Shown here piece after piece: positions 25,227-37,255 of a DNA stretch of 64,000 nt. Both the position numbers and the translations under genes were made by a program. The notes beneath the pieces are model-generated. The model had not been told where the DNA came from. It did not search any database and saw only the letters and a program-made list of their open reading frames with translations. Position 1 is the first letter of the stretch. The number at the start of each line of letters is the position of its first letter. Source of the stretch: Cryptomeria japonica (taxonomy: Eukaryota > Streptophyta > Pinopsida > Cupressales > Cupressaceae); NCBI RefSeq assembly GCF_030272615.1, contig NC_081412.1, positions 480,743,657 to 480,807,656 of the forward strand, read 5' to 3'.

Positions 25227-25586
25227 GTGATTTCTCCAACTATTGGTGATATTTGTCTTTATTGGCTGGGTAATTCAAGTCATTTGAATTATAATTTTAA
25301 AAAGATAAATTTGTTTACTAATAATAGGAAATGGTTTAATGAATGTAAACAATGCAAGAATACTCAATCTTTCAATAGTTATTGTTATACATGCAACAAG
25401 TTTGGTCATAAGGCAACTAACTGCATATCCAATACAAGAAGTAGAAATGATCCACAAGACATTACATGTTATAACTGTAACAAATACAAAAATATTAATA
25501 AGTTTTGCAGAGGAAATAATACCAAGTCTTTTCTTTCACAGAAGAAGGTTGATCTAACTCAAATAAAGAAGATGAAAAAGATGTAG
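25227..25586 (+). pseudogene. Gag zinc-knuckle fragment (CCHC), LTR retrotransposon
   Basis: The frame contains CYTCNKFGHKATNC (CX2CX4HX4C), a nucleocapsid-type zinc knuckle that binds RNA in retroelement Gag. A second motif, CYNCNKYKNINKFC, keeps three Cys but has lost the His spacing. The first knuckle is nearly the same at protein and DNA level as CYTCNKFGHRAFEC in the element at 41.4-48.9 kb (about 43340-43385), so both derive from one gag family. No LTRs or pol are recognisable around it. It is probably an isolated remnant. Confidence 0.7.
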
Positions 25587-26047
25587 GTTCAAATATTAAA
25601 AGAAAAGAAAGATGATGAAGTGAAGGATGGATATGCACCTCAAGATGGTACATATGGCTCTTCTAGAAACTAAATTAAAAGGGGTATCAATTGAGGGGAA
25701 GTTATGTTTGTAGATTTTTAGAACCCTTGAGAAGCAAAGATGTTGAAATCTTCAACATATTGGTATAACATACTGTGGACATGATGAATTAATAGTACTA
25801 AGTCAATTAGCTTAATTTACAAAGAAAATGATCTTCTTGTAGAGGATTGCATTTAACATGATTCATTGATTGAGCCCATGTAACAACTTTGTGAAGTCAT
25901 TAGTGCCAAGCGACCAATATCATGGCAAACACATTTGACATCAACCACTATCTCAAAACACTATCACACTGAAGATATCATCACTATGGCTGTTTACTAT
26001 TGATAATGTCTCTATCTTTGTCTGATATGCACAGGACCAGGATGGGA

Positions 26048-29000
26048 AAACACCAAAAATGGTAGGACATTATGGTATTGGAAGTTCAAGATACTGGGGA
26101 AGGTTTGCATCATTTCTCTTCAAGGGATATTCAGTGGACGCCAATTTGTATCGAAAATGATTCAACGATAGACCTCTATGGAGCAATTCCACTCAGTAGA
26201 TTGGATGCATTCACCAGAGGGGAATCATTGTGTGAAGGTGTTGAAACCAAATTTCTTTGAAAGTGGCAGAGTGAGCATGATAGTGTTGTGCACAACACGC
26301 ATACAACAAAGATGTATAGCCGGTTAGTACACACATTCTTTCCTATTCTTTGTCTACGTTTAATGATATTACGAATCTTGTTGATAATAGGACAGTTGTT
26401 TTTGAAGGTATTGGTGTTCATATGGACCAGAAGATAATAGGAAAAAGTTACTGAATAAGAAGCGCACCCGGACATATAAAAAAAAAAGAGGTTGTGCATG
26501 CCACTTCATTGTTAAGGTGTTATATGGTAGGCCAGATGTGGCCATCTTGATATTGAAGCAATTGTTGCATGTAGACAAGAATGATGATTTTTTTCATGGT
26601 GTGGATGATACCAACAATGAGATGCGTTCTCAATTTGCACCAAACCTTTCAGATGAATGCAAAGCATATATAGAGAGGTTGTTGCCGATGGATGTCAGTG
26701 TTGATTCTATTATGGATAGATATCTTGATAATCTCATTTTTCATGACATGTTGAAGAAGAGAGATTCATTCGTCACATGCAAGGATGTTATCAACGTGGT
26801 GACGAGGGTCCGTTCTATTTGGTCACAAAAACATGTGCACGATGCCACTAGCATCTTAGAATGGAAAAAACAAGATGAGGCTAATTTTTTTTTTCCAGCA
26901 GCTAGAAGGTGTTGACAGACCTTTCATTATGGGAATACAAACATCTTGGATGCTTGACATGATGGTTTGATTCTTGGATGCTTGACATGATGGTTTGATT
27001 CTTGGATGACTCAATCATCTCAATGGATTCAACATTTGCAACAACCAAATATGGGGTAAGTCTCTTCAAACTTAACCTATTTTCAAGCAGCCCGTTTGAT
27101 TTGTGGATGCTCATGATCTTCCTGTTTGTTGTTTAAAACAATATCAATTGTATTCGTGTCTCATTTTTGATGAGCAGCAATCGGGGGTGCATGTTGCATG
27201 GGTTGTGAAATCGAGGAACAAGATCAAGGATATTCAGGTGCGGTTGATGGAGTTGCGGAGACGAGCAAAGGAAAAGAGGCCTGATTGGAGGATCAATGCA
27301 TTTATCACAGATGATGTGAGTGCAGAGATTCATGCGATAGAGTAAGTGCAAGAGCGAAATATTTGTCTACATGAATTCAAACATTATGATACGTTGGTCT
27401 ACGTTTTATTTGAAATGAGTAGGCTCAATTACACATTTTCTTCGTAACAGGAGTGTTTTTGAATGTCGTGTCATACTTTGTATTTGGCACGTGCATCGAG
27501 CATGGTTGAAGAATGTGTACAAGTATTCAATGAAGGAAAGAGAAATGGACATTTTTCACCATCTAGGGGTGATAATGATGGGAATGCATGAAAGTGAAGA
27601 GAGCACTATGTAGGAGCTACACACTTTCTTTGCTGAATTTAGTGATTAGCCGCGTTTTCTAAAGTACTTCTATAACAAATGGTGTCAAGGAGAAGGCCGT
27701 ATCGGTGAGTTGGACATTACCTTCGATTTGGCTTTATGACTTGTTACCCATTTTGGTTGTCATTTGGTAGTTGACATCCTACCGTTATTTTTAATTTCTT
27801 CTTTTCTATTTTTTTTAGCTAGCTATGTGGGCGAAAAACTTTAGGAATTTTGCTCATTCTAACTAGGACACAAATAATGCCATCAAATCATACAATGGAA
27901 AATTGAAGTCGCTGCACCTAAGAGATGATAAAAAGACATGCCCGAGGACGATGAACAATCTATATTTTATACTTGTGTATAAAGTGGAACCATTCTACCA
28001 GCATAAGCGAGAATTGCATCATTTTGGATTTATCAAAAACTACAGGTTAACACATTTGCAAACTAGTATGGAGAGGGCAAAGGAAATTCCTGATGTCGAT
28101 TGTGTTCCAGATGACACTACTCTTGGTTGGTACTGGGTGAAAATTCAGTCCTCATGCAACTGGTATGTGGTTAGGAAATTTGGGGATCACTTCTACATCT
28201 GTGAATGTTCATGGAGTTTGCGAGGAAACATGTGCAAGCATGTGTTGAAGGTTTTTGCAATGATGAACAATTCATTCGACGATTCACGTGTTCTGGTTAA
28301 GTGGATGTTCGTGAATGTTGATCTTTGCTAACTTAAAAGATGTGTAGTTCACTCTAAGATCTTGTTTCATGCATATCCTATTTCTATGTCGACTCCAACA
28401 TCTGCTAATACTAATGAAAACCCAACACCTGAACTTGTCGTCGATAGCATTTCAAATGCATATACAAATTTAGAGGATGTGGACACTGTAATGTGGAACA
28501 AAGCAAGCATAAAGCTAAACATGTTGTCGTAAATAATGCCAGGTTCAGGCCACAAACTAATGGCATTTGTAGGTTGTTTGGATAGGTTCATGGCTGATCT
28601 TCAAAATGTTGGTGCCATGTCATTTGATTCTAGTCCCTTTAGCGATCCAGCCAATACAACCACCAAACGTATGTGACCTTGGTTTAGTACAAGTCAGGTC
28701 TTTCGTCGCAATCGATGACAAAATAGGCAGAGTACGACAACTGATATCTGTCATGATGTTCAACAGCCTATCACCTTTGAGTTCTCCTTTGAGACTTCTA
28801 GGAAGAGAAAGAGAAAGAGGCAATTGGACCAAGCACCAAAACCGCATGTCCTTGCCACTACATCGGTTGTGTCTAATATAGGTTGGTACTCTAGTGTCAC
28901 CTATAAGTCGTTTCTAAAGATGTGAATGTTGCATGCGTTTATTTAGTCATCATGTCTTGTAGTTGGTGAAAGTGATCCACACTTATGTGTGAAAGTGTTC

Positions 29001-29096
29001 GACACCCCCTCAACACTTGGCCATAGGAGTCATCGTCGGCGATTGGCTTTTGATGGTCTTTCACGTGGACAGGGATCACAAAATGATCCTCACTGA
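26048..29096 (+). pseudogene. MULE-type transposase gene with SWIM zinc finger, decayed
   Basis: This is a multi-exon transposase of the plant Mutator-like/FAR1-related class, which cuts and pastes DNA at terminal inverted repeats in the nucleus. An N-terminal part (26072-26900) includes RGCACHFIVKV, a FAR1-like zinc region. The core (27103-27704) has AFITDDVSAEIHAIE and CRVILCIWHVHRAW, the conserved D and C/W-H signatures. A SWIM finger, CECSWSLRGNMCKHVLKV, sits at about 28200-28253, and a basic RKRKRKR stretch at about 28800 may be a nuclear signal. Two introns (27342-27450, 27705-27822) have GT...AG ends that restore the frame exactly. Stops near 26258, at about 27612 and 27643, and near 27866 break it. 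The last coding part ends at TGA 29094-29096. Terminal inverted repeats were not found. Confidence 0.8.
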
Positions 29097-29540
29097 TACT
29101 AATTTTGGTATTATTTATTTAGATTAAGATTTTTGTTTGTAAGTATGTCATATATGTGCTTCATGTTTAGCCATTCTTCATTCAACCTGTTGTGTAATAT
29201 GGAACAACTTTGTTTATTGTAATTGTGTTGTAATGTTTACTATTACTGTCCCTAACCATCTTTTATAATGTATCTTTGTATGCAGGTCCCTTTTTGTTGA
29301 CATTTTCATCCCTTAATGGCTTTTACATACACGTCTGGCGACAAATGCAGGTTTTATGCAACTTAATTTTTCAGTATTATGCTTTTATGTCTTCAATTTA
29401 TTGAATACTCTAGTTAAATAATTAATACTCTTATGGTGTGATTATGTCTTACATTTTTTTAGTGTTTAACACTCTTACGTCTTACATTAATTGAATTCTA
29501 TGGTTATATTACTAACACTCTTATCGTATGTATCTGCAGA
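29097..29540. other. Non-coding gap after the transposase
   Basis: T-rich sequence with short repeats of the type ACTCTTA. It may be an intron or the transposase 3' region: TATCTGCAG at about 29535-29541 looks like a splice acceptor before the next coding-like stretch. Confidence 0.4.
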
Positions 29541-30002
29541 CTGCTACAGAGGTTGGTAGAGAATGATGAGGAGTCTGTGTTACTTTAGTGCCTCCCGGAT
29601 ATCCATATTGTGGATATTATCCGAATGATCACTCTCAGATGGGCCGGTGAGTGGACCGTTCACATTGGAAGATATTATACCAAGAACAATATGTACACTG
29701 TGCACATAGAAGAGGTGATGTTGTTTGCCCGAATGTCGATTCTAGGGATAATCACTTTGTATAAGAGACTATGGCCAGTGTATTTTGCCCTTACGTACTG
29801 GCCAGTCACTCTCCCTCAGTTTCACATAATGTGTGCTGACAGACCCCATTGGAGACGTGGACGAGCCCTGGTGCCACGCTCCGATGAGAGTATCGCGGAT
29901 GTCACGACATTCTTTCCATGGAACCTCCTTATTATGGACTACACCCGCTTTTTCACTGGTTATGATAGTTCTCGACCAACATTGAGGTTTGTCGAGATAT
30001 AG
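29541..30002 (+). pseudogene. Coding-like exon of unknown function downstream of the MULE
   Basis: After an acceptor-like CTGCAG the frame reads with one TAG (about 29587-29589) into an open run of 130 codons ending at 30002. Visible phrases are IRMITLRWAGEWTVHIGRYY and DRPHWRRGRALVPRSDES. Trp- and Arg-rich codon use is unlike the surrounding AT-rich sequence, which argues for real former coding. I do not recognise a family. It could be a second gene of the MULE or a captured host exon; position alone suggests this. Confidence 0.4.
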
Positions 30003-30671
30003 AGTAGATTCCCAATGCAGAGGAGGTCCTCTCATTAATATTGTATAATTTTTCATGTATGAGTATGCTCTTTTTATAAAACAATTCATTTCTATGGTTA
30101 CATAACCAATCTTCGTACATCGTTTGTCTCTATTATGTTTACGATTTATATGTTTGTGTCGGTTATGTTTACAATTTATATGTTTGTCTCTATACACTTT
30201 ATATGTCTACAAACCAATACACTTTACATGTTAATTAAAATCTAATAAATATAATCCTTTCTCTAAACATATCATATCATTAAGTCTACTCTAAAAGGAA
30301 TAGACTGTAATAATGCAATTTTGATATGCAATGAAATTAAGATGTGAGATATGGAATGCATATGTGTAAATTGTGAAGACTTGGATTATAGACAATTTTC
30401 TCTCCTTCATGATGATGCAAGTATGTCAATGATTCATTTAAGATAGATCAACAAGATTAATTAAGGAGGTTAGGTTTTAGAAATGCATTATTGTTACAAT
30501 ATAAACAATCCATTACATGTCATCAAAGGGAATGGGGCAAGATAATTGAAGAGAGAACTAGACTCTCTGTATAACACTAGTAGATAATATAAAATAATTT
30601 CATAAGTGATCAACAAGGAAACTTTAAAATTGAACATAAATTACATATAGTAGAAATTGTCGACAAAGTTC
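30003..30671. other. No recognisable gene
   Basis: AT-rich spacer between the coding-like exon and the 84-bp satellite. A phrase around TTATGTTTAC and ATTTATATGTTTGT recurs at 30135-30190. Confidence 0.5.
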
Positions 30672-32345
30672 TCAAACATGCTAAAGGCGAAACAAAATGT
30701 CGGCCAGGTAGTCTGCAAAACAACGAAGCTGCATAACACGCCATGTTAGTCTAATTCATCATTTCGCAAGGCAAAAGGAAATAGCAGCCACATAGTCCGT
30801 GAATCAACGAAATCGACTAACATGCCATATTAGTCGATTTCGTCATTTTGCGGGGCAAAAGGAAATGCCAGCCATGCAGTCCACGAATCAACGAAATTGA
30901 CTAACACGCCATGTTAGTTGAATTCGCCTTTTCATGGGGCAAAAAGAAATGGTGAGCAGGCAGTCCGTGAATCAGTGAATTTGACTAACAGGGCATGTTA
31001 GTTGCCTTCACCATTTCGCGAGGCCTAAGAAAATGGTGGCCAAGCAGCTCGCAAATCAACGAAATCAACTAACACACCGTGTTAGTATAATTCATCATTT
31101 TGCGAGGCCTAAGAAAATGGTGGCCAAGCAGCTTGTGAATTGGTGAAATCGACTAACACATCGTGTTAGTATAACTTGTCATTTCGCGGGGCAAAAGGAA
31201 ATGGCAGCCATGCAGTCTGTGAATCAGCAAAATCAATGGACATGTCATGTTAGTCGAATTCGTCGTTTCACGAGGCAAAAGGAAATGGCAGCCACACAGT
31301 TTGTGAATCAACGAAATTGACTAACACACTGTGTTAGTCGAATTTGCCTTTTCGCAGGGCAAAAGGAAATGGCAACCAGGCAGTTCGCGTATCAGCAAAT
31401 TTGTCTAACATGGCATGTTAGTCGCCTTCGCCGTTTCACCAAGCCAAAGAAAATGGCGGCCAAGAAGCCTGCGAATAAGTGAATTAGACTAACACGTTGT
31501 GTTTGTATAATTCACAGTTTCACGGGGCAAGAGGAAATGGCGGCCACGTAGTCCGTGATTTAGCGAAATCAAGTAACACACCATGTTAGTCAAATTCATC
31601 GTTTCACAGGGTAAAAGGAAATGGTGGCCAAGCAGTCTGTGAATCAACAAAATCAAGTAACATGCCATGTTAGTTGAGTTTGCCATTTTTTGGGGCAAAA
31701 GAAAATGGCGGCGAGGCAACCTACGAACCAGTGAATTAGACTAACATGCCATGTTAGTCTAATTCACCATTTCGCGAGGCCATAGAAAAAGTTGACCAAG
31801 CAGCGTGCAAATTAGTGAAGCAACATAAGATGCCATGTTTGTTGCTTTTGTTGTTTCACGAGGCCAAAGAAAATGTCAGCCACATAGTCCGCAAATCAGC
31901 GAAGGTGCATAAAATGCCATGTTAGTCTAATTCTTCGTTTCGTGAGACGAAACAAAATGTCAGCTAGGTCATTCATGAATTAGCGAAGGTGCATAACACA
32001 CTATGTTAGACGCTTTTGCTATTTTGCGAGGCCAAAGAAAAAGGCAGACATGCAATCCCCGAATTAGTAAAGGCGCATAACACGCTATGTTGGATGCTTT
32101 CGTTGTTTCGTGAGGCCAAAGAAAAAGGAAGACACACAGTCCGGCGAATCAGCGAAGGCGCATAACACGCCATGTTAGATGCTTTTGCCGTTTCGTGAGG
32201 CCAAAGAAAAAGGCGGACACACAATCCACGAATCAGCGAAGGTGCATAACACACTATGTTAGATGCTTTCACCGTTCTACGAGGCCAAAGAAAATGTTGG
32301 CCACGCAGTCCACAAATCAGCGAAGGTGCATACACGCCATGTTAT
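30672..32345. repeat. 84-bp satellite array with a palindrome in each unit, about 20 copies
   Basis: Units of exactly 84 bp recur about 20 times. Many contain a 19-bp palindrome near ACTAACATGCCATGTTAGT; at 31738-31760 the arms are 11 bp and perfect. Two subtypes are visible. One (most of 30750-31760) has GACTAACACGCC with GCAAAAGGAAATGG. The other (from about 31800, and the first unit) has GCATAACACGCC with CCAAAGAAAAAGGC. Because 84 is 28 codons, open frames run along the minus strand, but I see no protein family. Many unit differences are C/T or G/A, as expected for decay of methylated cytosine. Confidence 0.9.
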
Positions 32346-32353
32346 AGGCGACA

Positions 32354-32475
32354 CAGACCTTTCATAAGTGATTGACAACGCAAATTAAAATTTTCGTAAT
32401 TGATGGACAACGCAACTTAAAATGTTCACAAGTGATCGACAACGCAACTTAAAAATTTCATAAGTGATAACCCTT
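32354..32475. repeat. Short tandem array, about 33-bp units
   Basis: Three and a half units share TCATAAGTGAT, then GACAACGCAA, then TTAAAAT. The array directly follows the 84-bp satellite. After it, around 32500-32560, short phrases such as TTCGAGGACAAAATTGGGTGG resemble sequence often seen near the 3' end of plant Ty3/gypsy internal regions; that link is weak. Confidence 0.8.
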
Positions 32476-32935
32476 TATAAAGTTCCAAATTCTCATTCAA
32501 GGACGAAAATTCGTGAGTCAAGGTCGAAGGCAGAATTCGAGGACAAAATTGGGTGGAAACTTGCAAGTAAGTATACAGTCTCTCCCTCAACCTAATATTT
32601 GTAGATGTATGTTTGCAAGTAAGAAATACGAAGAAAAAATGCCTAAATGAAAAGGGGAAACCGGGGACGGAGAAAGTCCAAAACAGGAGGTCAGAGCAAA
32701 AAAAAAACCTAGGATGGTAAACCCGGCCAAGAGGCCTATGTAAAAATCACTATTAGATGCATTGCCTGGTTCCGTAGATAAATCAACTAAGTGTGTTTTT
32801 AAAGACAGTTTAGAGGGTTGCAGAGATGCTTTAATCCCAATTTTCGAAAAAGACCTATTTTGATTTTTCTATAAAAATAGAAATTAGAAAATTCCAATAT
32901 CAAACGCTTGGACATACGATGTAGCCAAATTAATC

Positions 32936-35900
32936 ATGCCAAATGTGTTTATAGACCATGAGGTGATTCAGGTATTGGCTGAAAATTACGACCTTGTCAC
33001 TAATGTTGTCAGGATGCCGAGTGGGAAACCTTTGGTGGTAATTACTAGGTTTGTGATTATTGATTGTTTCACATTGAACAAAGAAGCCCTCACTAAGGTA
33101 GACCTATAACAATTTAAAATGGACTATGACATGTTTTTGAGGACATAAAAAAAAGATGAGCTCCCATATCATAGGAGAAGGGGTTCGAAGAACCAACGGT
33201 TGATGGTTACAGGGAGTGAGCCATTCCCCGTCGATGATTTCCTTGGGTATTTCCATAAAACCTACTTTGCTTTGTGTCAGATTCTAGGGGAGGACGCCAG
33301 TCCTAGGATGCCAGTGAGTTTTATGTACATGGCTATGAGAATTTAAAACTCAAATGCCAATGTGGAGTTTGATTTTGCTTCAGAAATTGAGAGGAGAATA
33401 CGAGGGCAGTTGGTGGTGTGGAAGGAGAAGAAGAGCAGTGATTTCCACCACTATTCCTTATTATGTCATCTTATCTTATTTCAAAAAGGGTAGGCATTTG
33501 TAGAAATATTAAAATTAGGAATAGTGGACGAAAATGGATACAGGCTCCCAGTTTAAGCTTTGGTGTTACCTATGGGATAAGAGATGCAGGAATTCAGATT
33601 ACAAGGTCTCCCGCAACTCCTTTGTTTGCAGTATTCTTTCTGTTTTCCACGGAGTGGTTGACAGATTGTCTCCTGGAATAAGGAAAGTATTGAGACCTTT
33701 GGCCTATGACCCTGAGAAGGGTCACACTCACAATTTTGCATATTGGTTTTACATGGGTGAATATACTATTATTAGGGTCTATGGTTGTCCCCAGACTCCC
33801 CATTTACTGCCCATGTTTGTACCGAACAAGCTTGCATTTTTGGAATTTATATGGAAGATGTTATGGTTGGAAAGAGAGTTGATTGTTCCAAGGAGGAAAG
33901 GGTCATTTATACCTCATCATGTGACATTTGATGGATTCTCAATTCGATGCAACATGCTCGAAAAGTTACAAAGTTACTTAAACATCAATTTCAAGCTGAA
34001 ACATGGTAAGGAAAGAATGTGCGATCCTGAAAACCACATCGGCTGTGTTATTAAGTCAGTTTCATAGGAGTTACTGATAGAAGAAGACTTGATCATAAAT
34101 CTCACATAAAATGAAGAAATTATGGATAGAAGGAAGAAGTGGGCAATCATAGCAAGAGTTGAAGAGGAAAAGAAATAAAAGGATCCATCTTTCCTTGGGT
34201 TCTATGCTAGTGTGACTGATGGGTTGTAGAGAATAGAATTGTGTTTCCAAAATTTTGAAAAGATTTATTGCAAATCATCAGGTGTGGAAGCCCCACCACA
34301 AAAAGGCCAAGGGTCCACCAAAGAAACCCGTAGGGGTTGTGATTCAAGAGGTAACAAATAACAAATCCACTGGAGAAGTGCATGAAGATCAAGATGATAC
34401 ACTTGAAGTTGCTACTGCATTGAGGGCCCTAAGGACAGAGGAGCCATCTGATCAATCAAATATGGTTCCACCTAGGTACCAAGAAGAGGTACATGGCTAT
34501 GAGGCCCAAGTAACAAAAGAGGCAAATCCTGTCAATACTAGCGATGAAAGAGTGACCATGTCAATGAGGTTCCTTAATGATGACAATTTCATCCATAGTC
34601 AAGAATTTAAATATTTTTAGTTAAAGAGAAAAATGAAGGAATTTGAAGAGAGGAAACAAGTGAACCTCAGGGGAGTAAAGGAAACAAAATATGAAGAGGT
34701 GATTGCTCAAACTTTGAAAGAAATGAGATTGGATGAAACAAACATTACCCTTGGAGAAGCAAGAGAAATGGTTTTAAACAGTAGCATGTTCATAATTCCG
34801 GGAATGACCATGAAACAAACATTCTTGTTGGATCAGGTTAGGCAACGAGATGATCCCATGCTAATTGTTGAATTTGATTCAGATTAAGGGGTGAGTGGAA
34901 CGGGGTATAATCCCAAAACTGAGATATTAGCCTTATGGGTGAGCTCAAAAAGTACTCATAAGCTGAAGTTGGTTGATTTGGTAAAGGAAACTCAGGGGGA
35001 AACACTTTTCAAATCCATAAAAAGAAACATCTCCATTAGAGGCCGCTACAATGACGATGCACTTTGCAATGTTTACGAGGGATGCAGTAAAACAAACGGA
35101 AGGAAAGTTACATGAACTAGAGGTTGGAAAAAAGGATATGAATGATGAAATAAATAGGTTATATATTGAGAATGCTACGTTGAGAGGAAGATGGAAGGTC
35201 AGCCTAACAATCAAAATAAGGCAATCATTTTGCATACGCATGCCCCTTCAAAGCAAATTGATAAAATAGGTGACAACAAAGAGTGGACTGAAGAAAAGAA
35301 GAAATACGAGAAAGAGATACAAGATATGAGGGAGGCCAATGAGGAGATCTTGCAAAAAATGGCACAAGAAACTCTATGAGTTTTTGAACAAATTCTCCTA
35401 CATAGGGTCAACTTTATAGTTGAGAAATTGGAAGAGATATATGGGAGTTATCAGACTTTGTTGAAGATGTTAGAAGTGTTCAAAGAGAATAGGCCCAAAT
35501 TGGAAAACCTGTCAAACAAGTGGCAACTTCCATATGTGACATTGGAAATGCTACACAAGGTGACTCAGAGAAACCCTAATGCTGAACCGAAAATAAAAGA
35601 AACTTGGAAAATGGTGCAAATAATCGAAAGGGGACTCAATGATGTCAGAAGTATGGAGCAAAAGGTGAGAGCAAAAATTGATTATTTCCACACATTTGAG
35701 CATTGGACTATCCCTCGTATCACGGACAATGACAAGCATATTCGGGACTTCGATCATTGGAAGAGAGACTTCACCTAGATTGTAGCAAAGATCACTGCAC
35801 ATTTGAAGGAGGAAAGAGATATCAATGTTAAGAGCTTTCATGTGTTTGAAGACGGGATTATAAATGTGGATTTTGGTTATGCTAGGTTTGTTGCAGAGGT

Positions 35901-36035
35901 GATGAATTTAACAGACAAGAGGTAGAAAGATCATTTGATGAACATGCCCATCATTCTGAACTTTCAGTGGCCCAATGATTATGAAGTTTATCAATGGGAA
36001 GTGACTCATCTGAATGTGCCTACAAACCAATAATA
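32936..36035 (+). pseudogene. Decayed long coding region (about 1,030 codons), unknown; probable transposon cargo
   Basis: Starting at ATG 32936, a nearly continuous protein can be read to paired TAA TAG stops at 36030-36035, broken by numerous in-frame stops and about four frameshifts (near 33550, 34250, 35050, 35190). Visible pieces are VFIDHEVIQVLAENYDLVT, then AYDPEKGHTHNFAYWFYMGE (about 33710-33760), then PHLLPMFVPNKLAFLEFIWK. The second half is charged and heptad-like (about 35100-35800), a probable coiled coil. No gag knuckle, protease, reverse transcriptase or integrase is present. I do not recognise the family. Length and plan (globular N-terminus, charged middle, coiled-coil C-terminus) resemble the reading frame at 44292-47525, but I see no clear sequence match. 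Confidence 0.5.
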
Positions 36036-36184
36036 GAGATTTCTAGGCACAGAATCTAAGAGTTACAATCGTCTTCAAATTTTCATTTCTCATTTCTCTC
36101 ATTTCTCTCAATTCTCCATTATGTCAATTAGTTATGAAGAGGTGTCTTGTAACGGTCTAAAGCTTGTTGCTTATCCCCATTTTG

Positions 36185-36193
36185 TATAAAAGG
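36185..36193 (+). promoter_or_regulatory. TATA-like element, possibly in a degenerate LTR
   Basis: The sequence TATAAAAGG lies about 150 bp after the long decayed coding region, in a stretch reminiscent of an LTR U3-R region. No matching LTR copy was found upstream of 32936, so this is only suggestive. Confidence 0.3.
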
Positions 36194-37255
36194 GAGAAAC
36201 CAAGACTAATATAAAATAGAGTAGATCTTCTGAGAATACCGTAACAGTATGTTGTACCTCATTTTAGTGGCGAAATCAATAGAAGAATCCAAAAACTTAT
36301 CTGCTCATTTGAAGTGTTAGTTTCAAATTTAGTTTGTTTGTTTCAAGAATACAAGTATAACTACCCTGCGTGTTATACTTCATCTTATTCGAGTGGTAAA
36401 GCTTAAATAGTTAAATACTCATTGATCTATATTTAATATTTACTTTGTTATGAATTTATAGCACACATCTTTGTCTTCTTGACTAACATACTTTTTATTT
36501 CCTTGATTGAAATTTTTTGTGATCATGTCTAATATGTATTGTCCCTACTCTTCTCTAACCCTGTCACAAAGGGTTTTAAGGCAGTTAATTCACATCCAAG
36601 ACAATGTTAATTCAATCTGATACACATCCCAATCAATTTTTATGTTCATTTCATCGAATTACTCATTGAAAATGCACATGGAAGCACTGCCAACGTGACT
36701 TAGGTCTCAAGATGATCACCTTGACCATCTGCTGCTCTCTGCCTTAGTGCCACCTAATGATGAATATTCTATCAATTATATTAAGGTACACTCCATGTAA
36801 CATCACACAATATACTCGATTCTAGTGAAATCAAGTGAAGTAAGTTTAGAAAACATTCCCAACATATATATGAAAGCAAAGACATTTGACAAAGCCACAT
36901 ATAACTATTCTTCACATGTAAAACATATATAACCCTATAACCAACTAAAGAGGCACATACCACCTTGTTCAACCATTCCTCATACAAGACGTGTAGAAAA
37001 GCCACATATAACCATTCAGAAAGCATAAAAAAAAATACAAGAAACCACTCATTAACCATTGAAGTTGTTTAAGTGAAGTCAATCACATTTATTGAAAATA
37101 ACCATTCATGAAGCATACAAAGTGTTTTCTTAAATGAAAGAGCTGGATAAAATACCAATATGTCTGATTACAAACAATTTGCACCATTGCTGATGTTTTA
37201 TTCAACAAGGGCCAACAATATACATCTAGAAAACTTTTGTAACAGTACAAGCATC
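36194..37255. other. No recognisable gene
   Basis: AT-rich sequence. In 36840-37090 phrases such as CACATATAACCATTC recur three or four times, an eroded local repeat. The minus-strand open frame at 36781-37059 has no domain. Confidence 0.5.

Noticed and set aside
31489-32335. Minus-strand frames with repeated peptides in the 84-bp satellite
   Set aside because: The period of 84 is divisible by three, so open frames are expected; they carry no domain and units decay freely.
32500-32600. 3' end of a chromovirus-type gypsy element
   Set aside because: Short phrases such as TTCGAGGAC recall that region, but there is no integrase upstream and no LTR downstream.
36781-37059. Minus-strand frame with hydrophobic segments
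   Set aside because: AT-rich, no domain, and overlapping an eroded local repeat.
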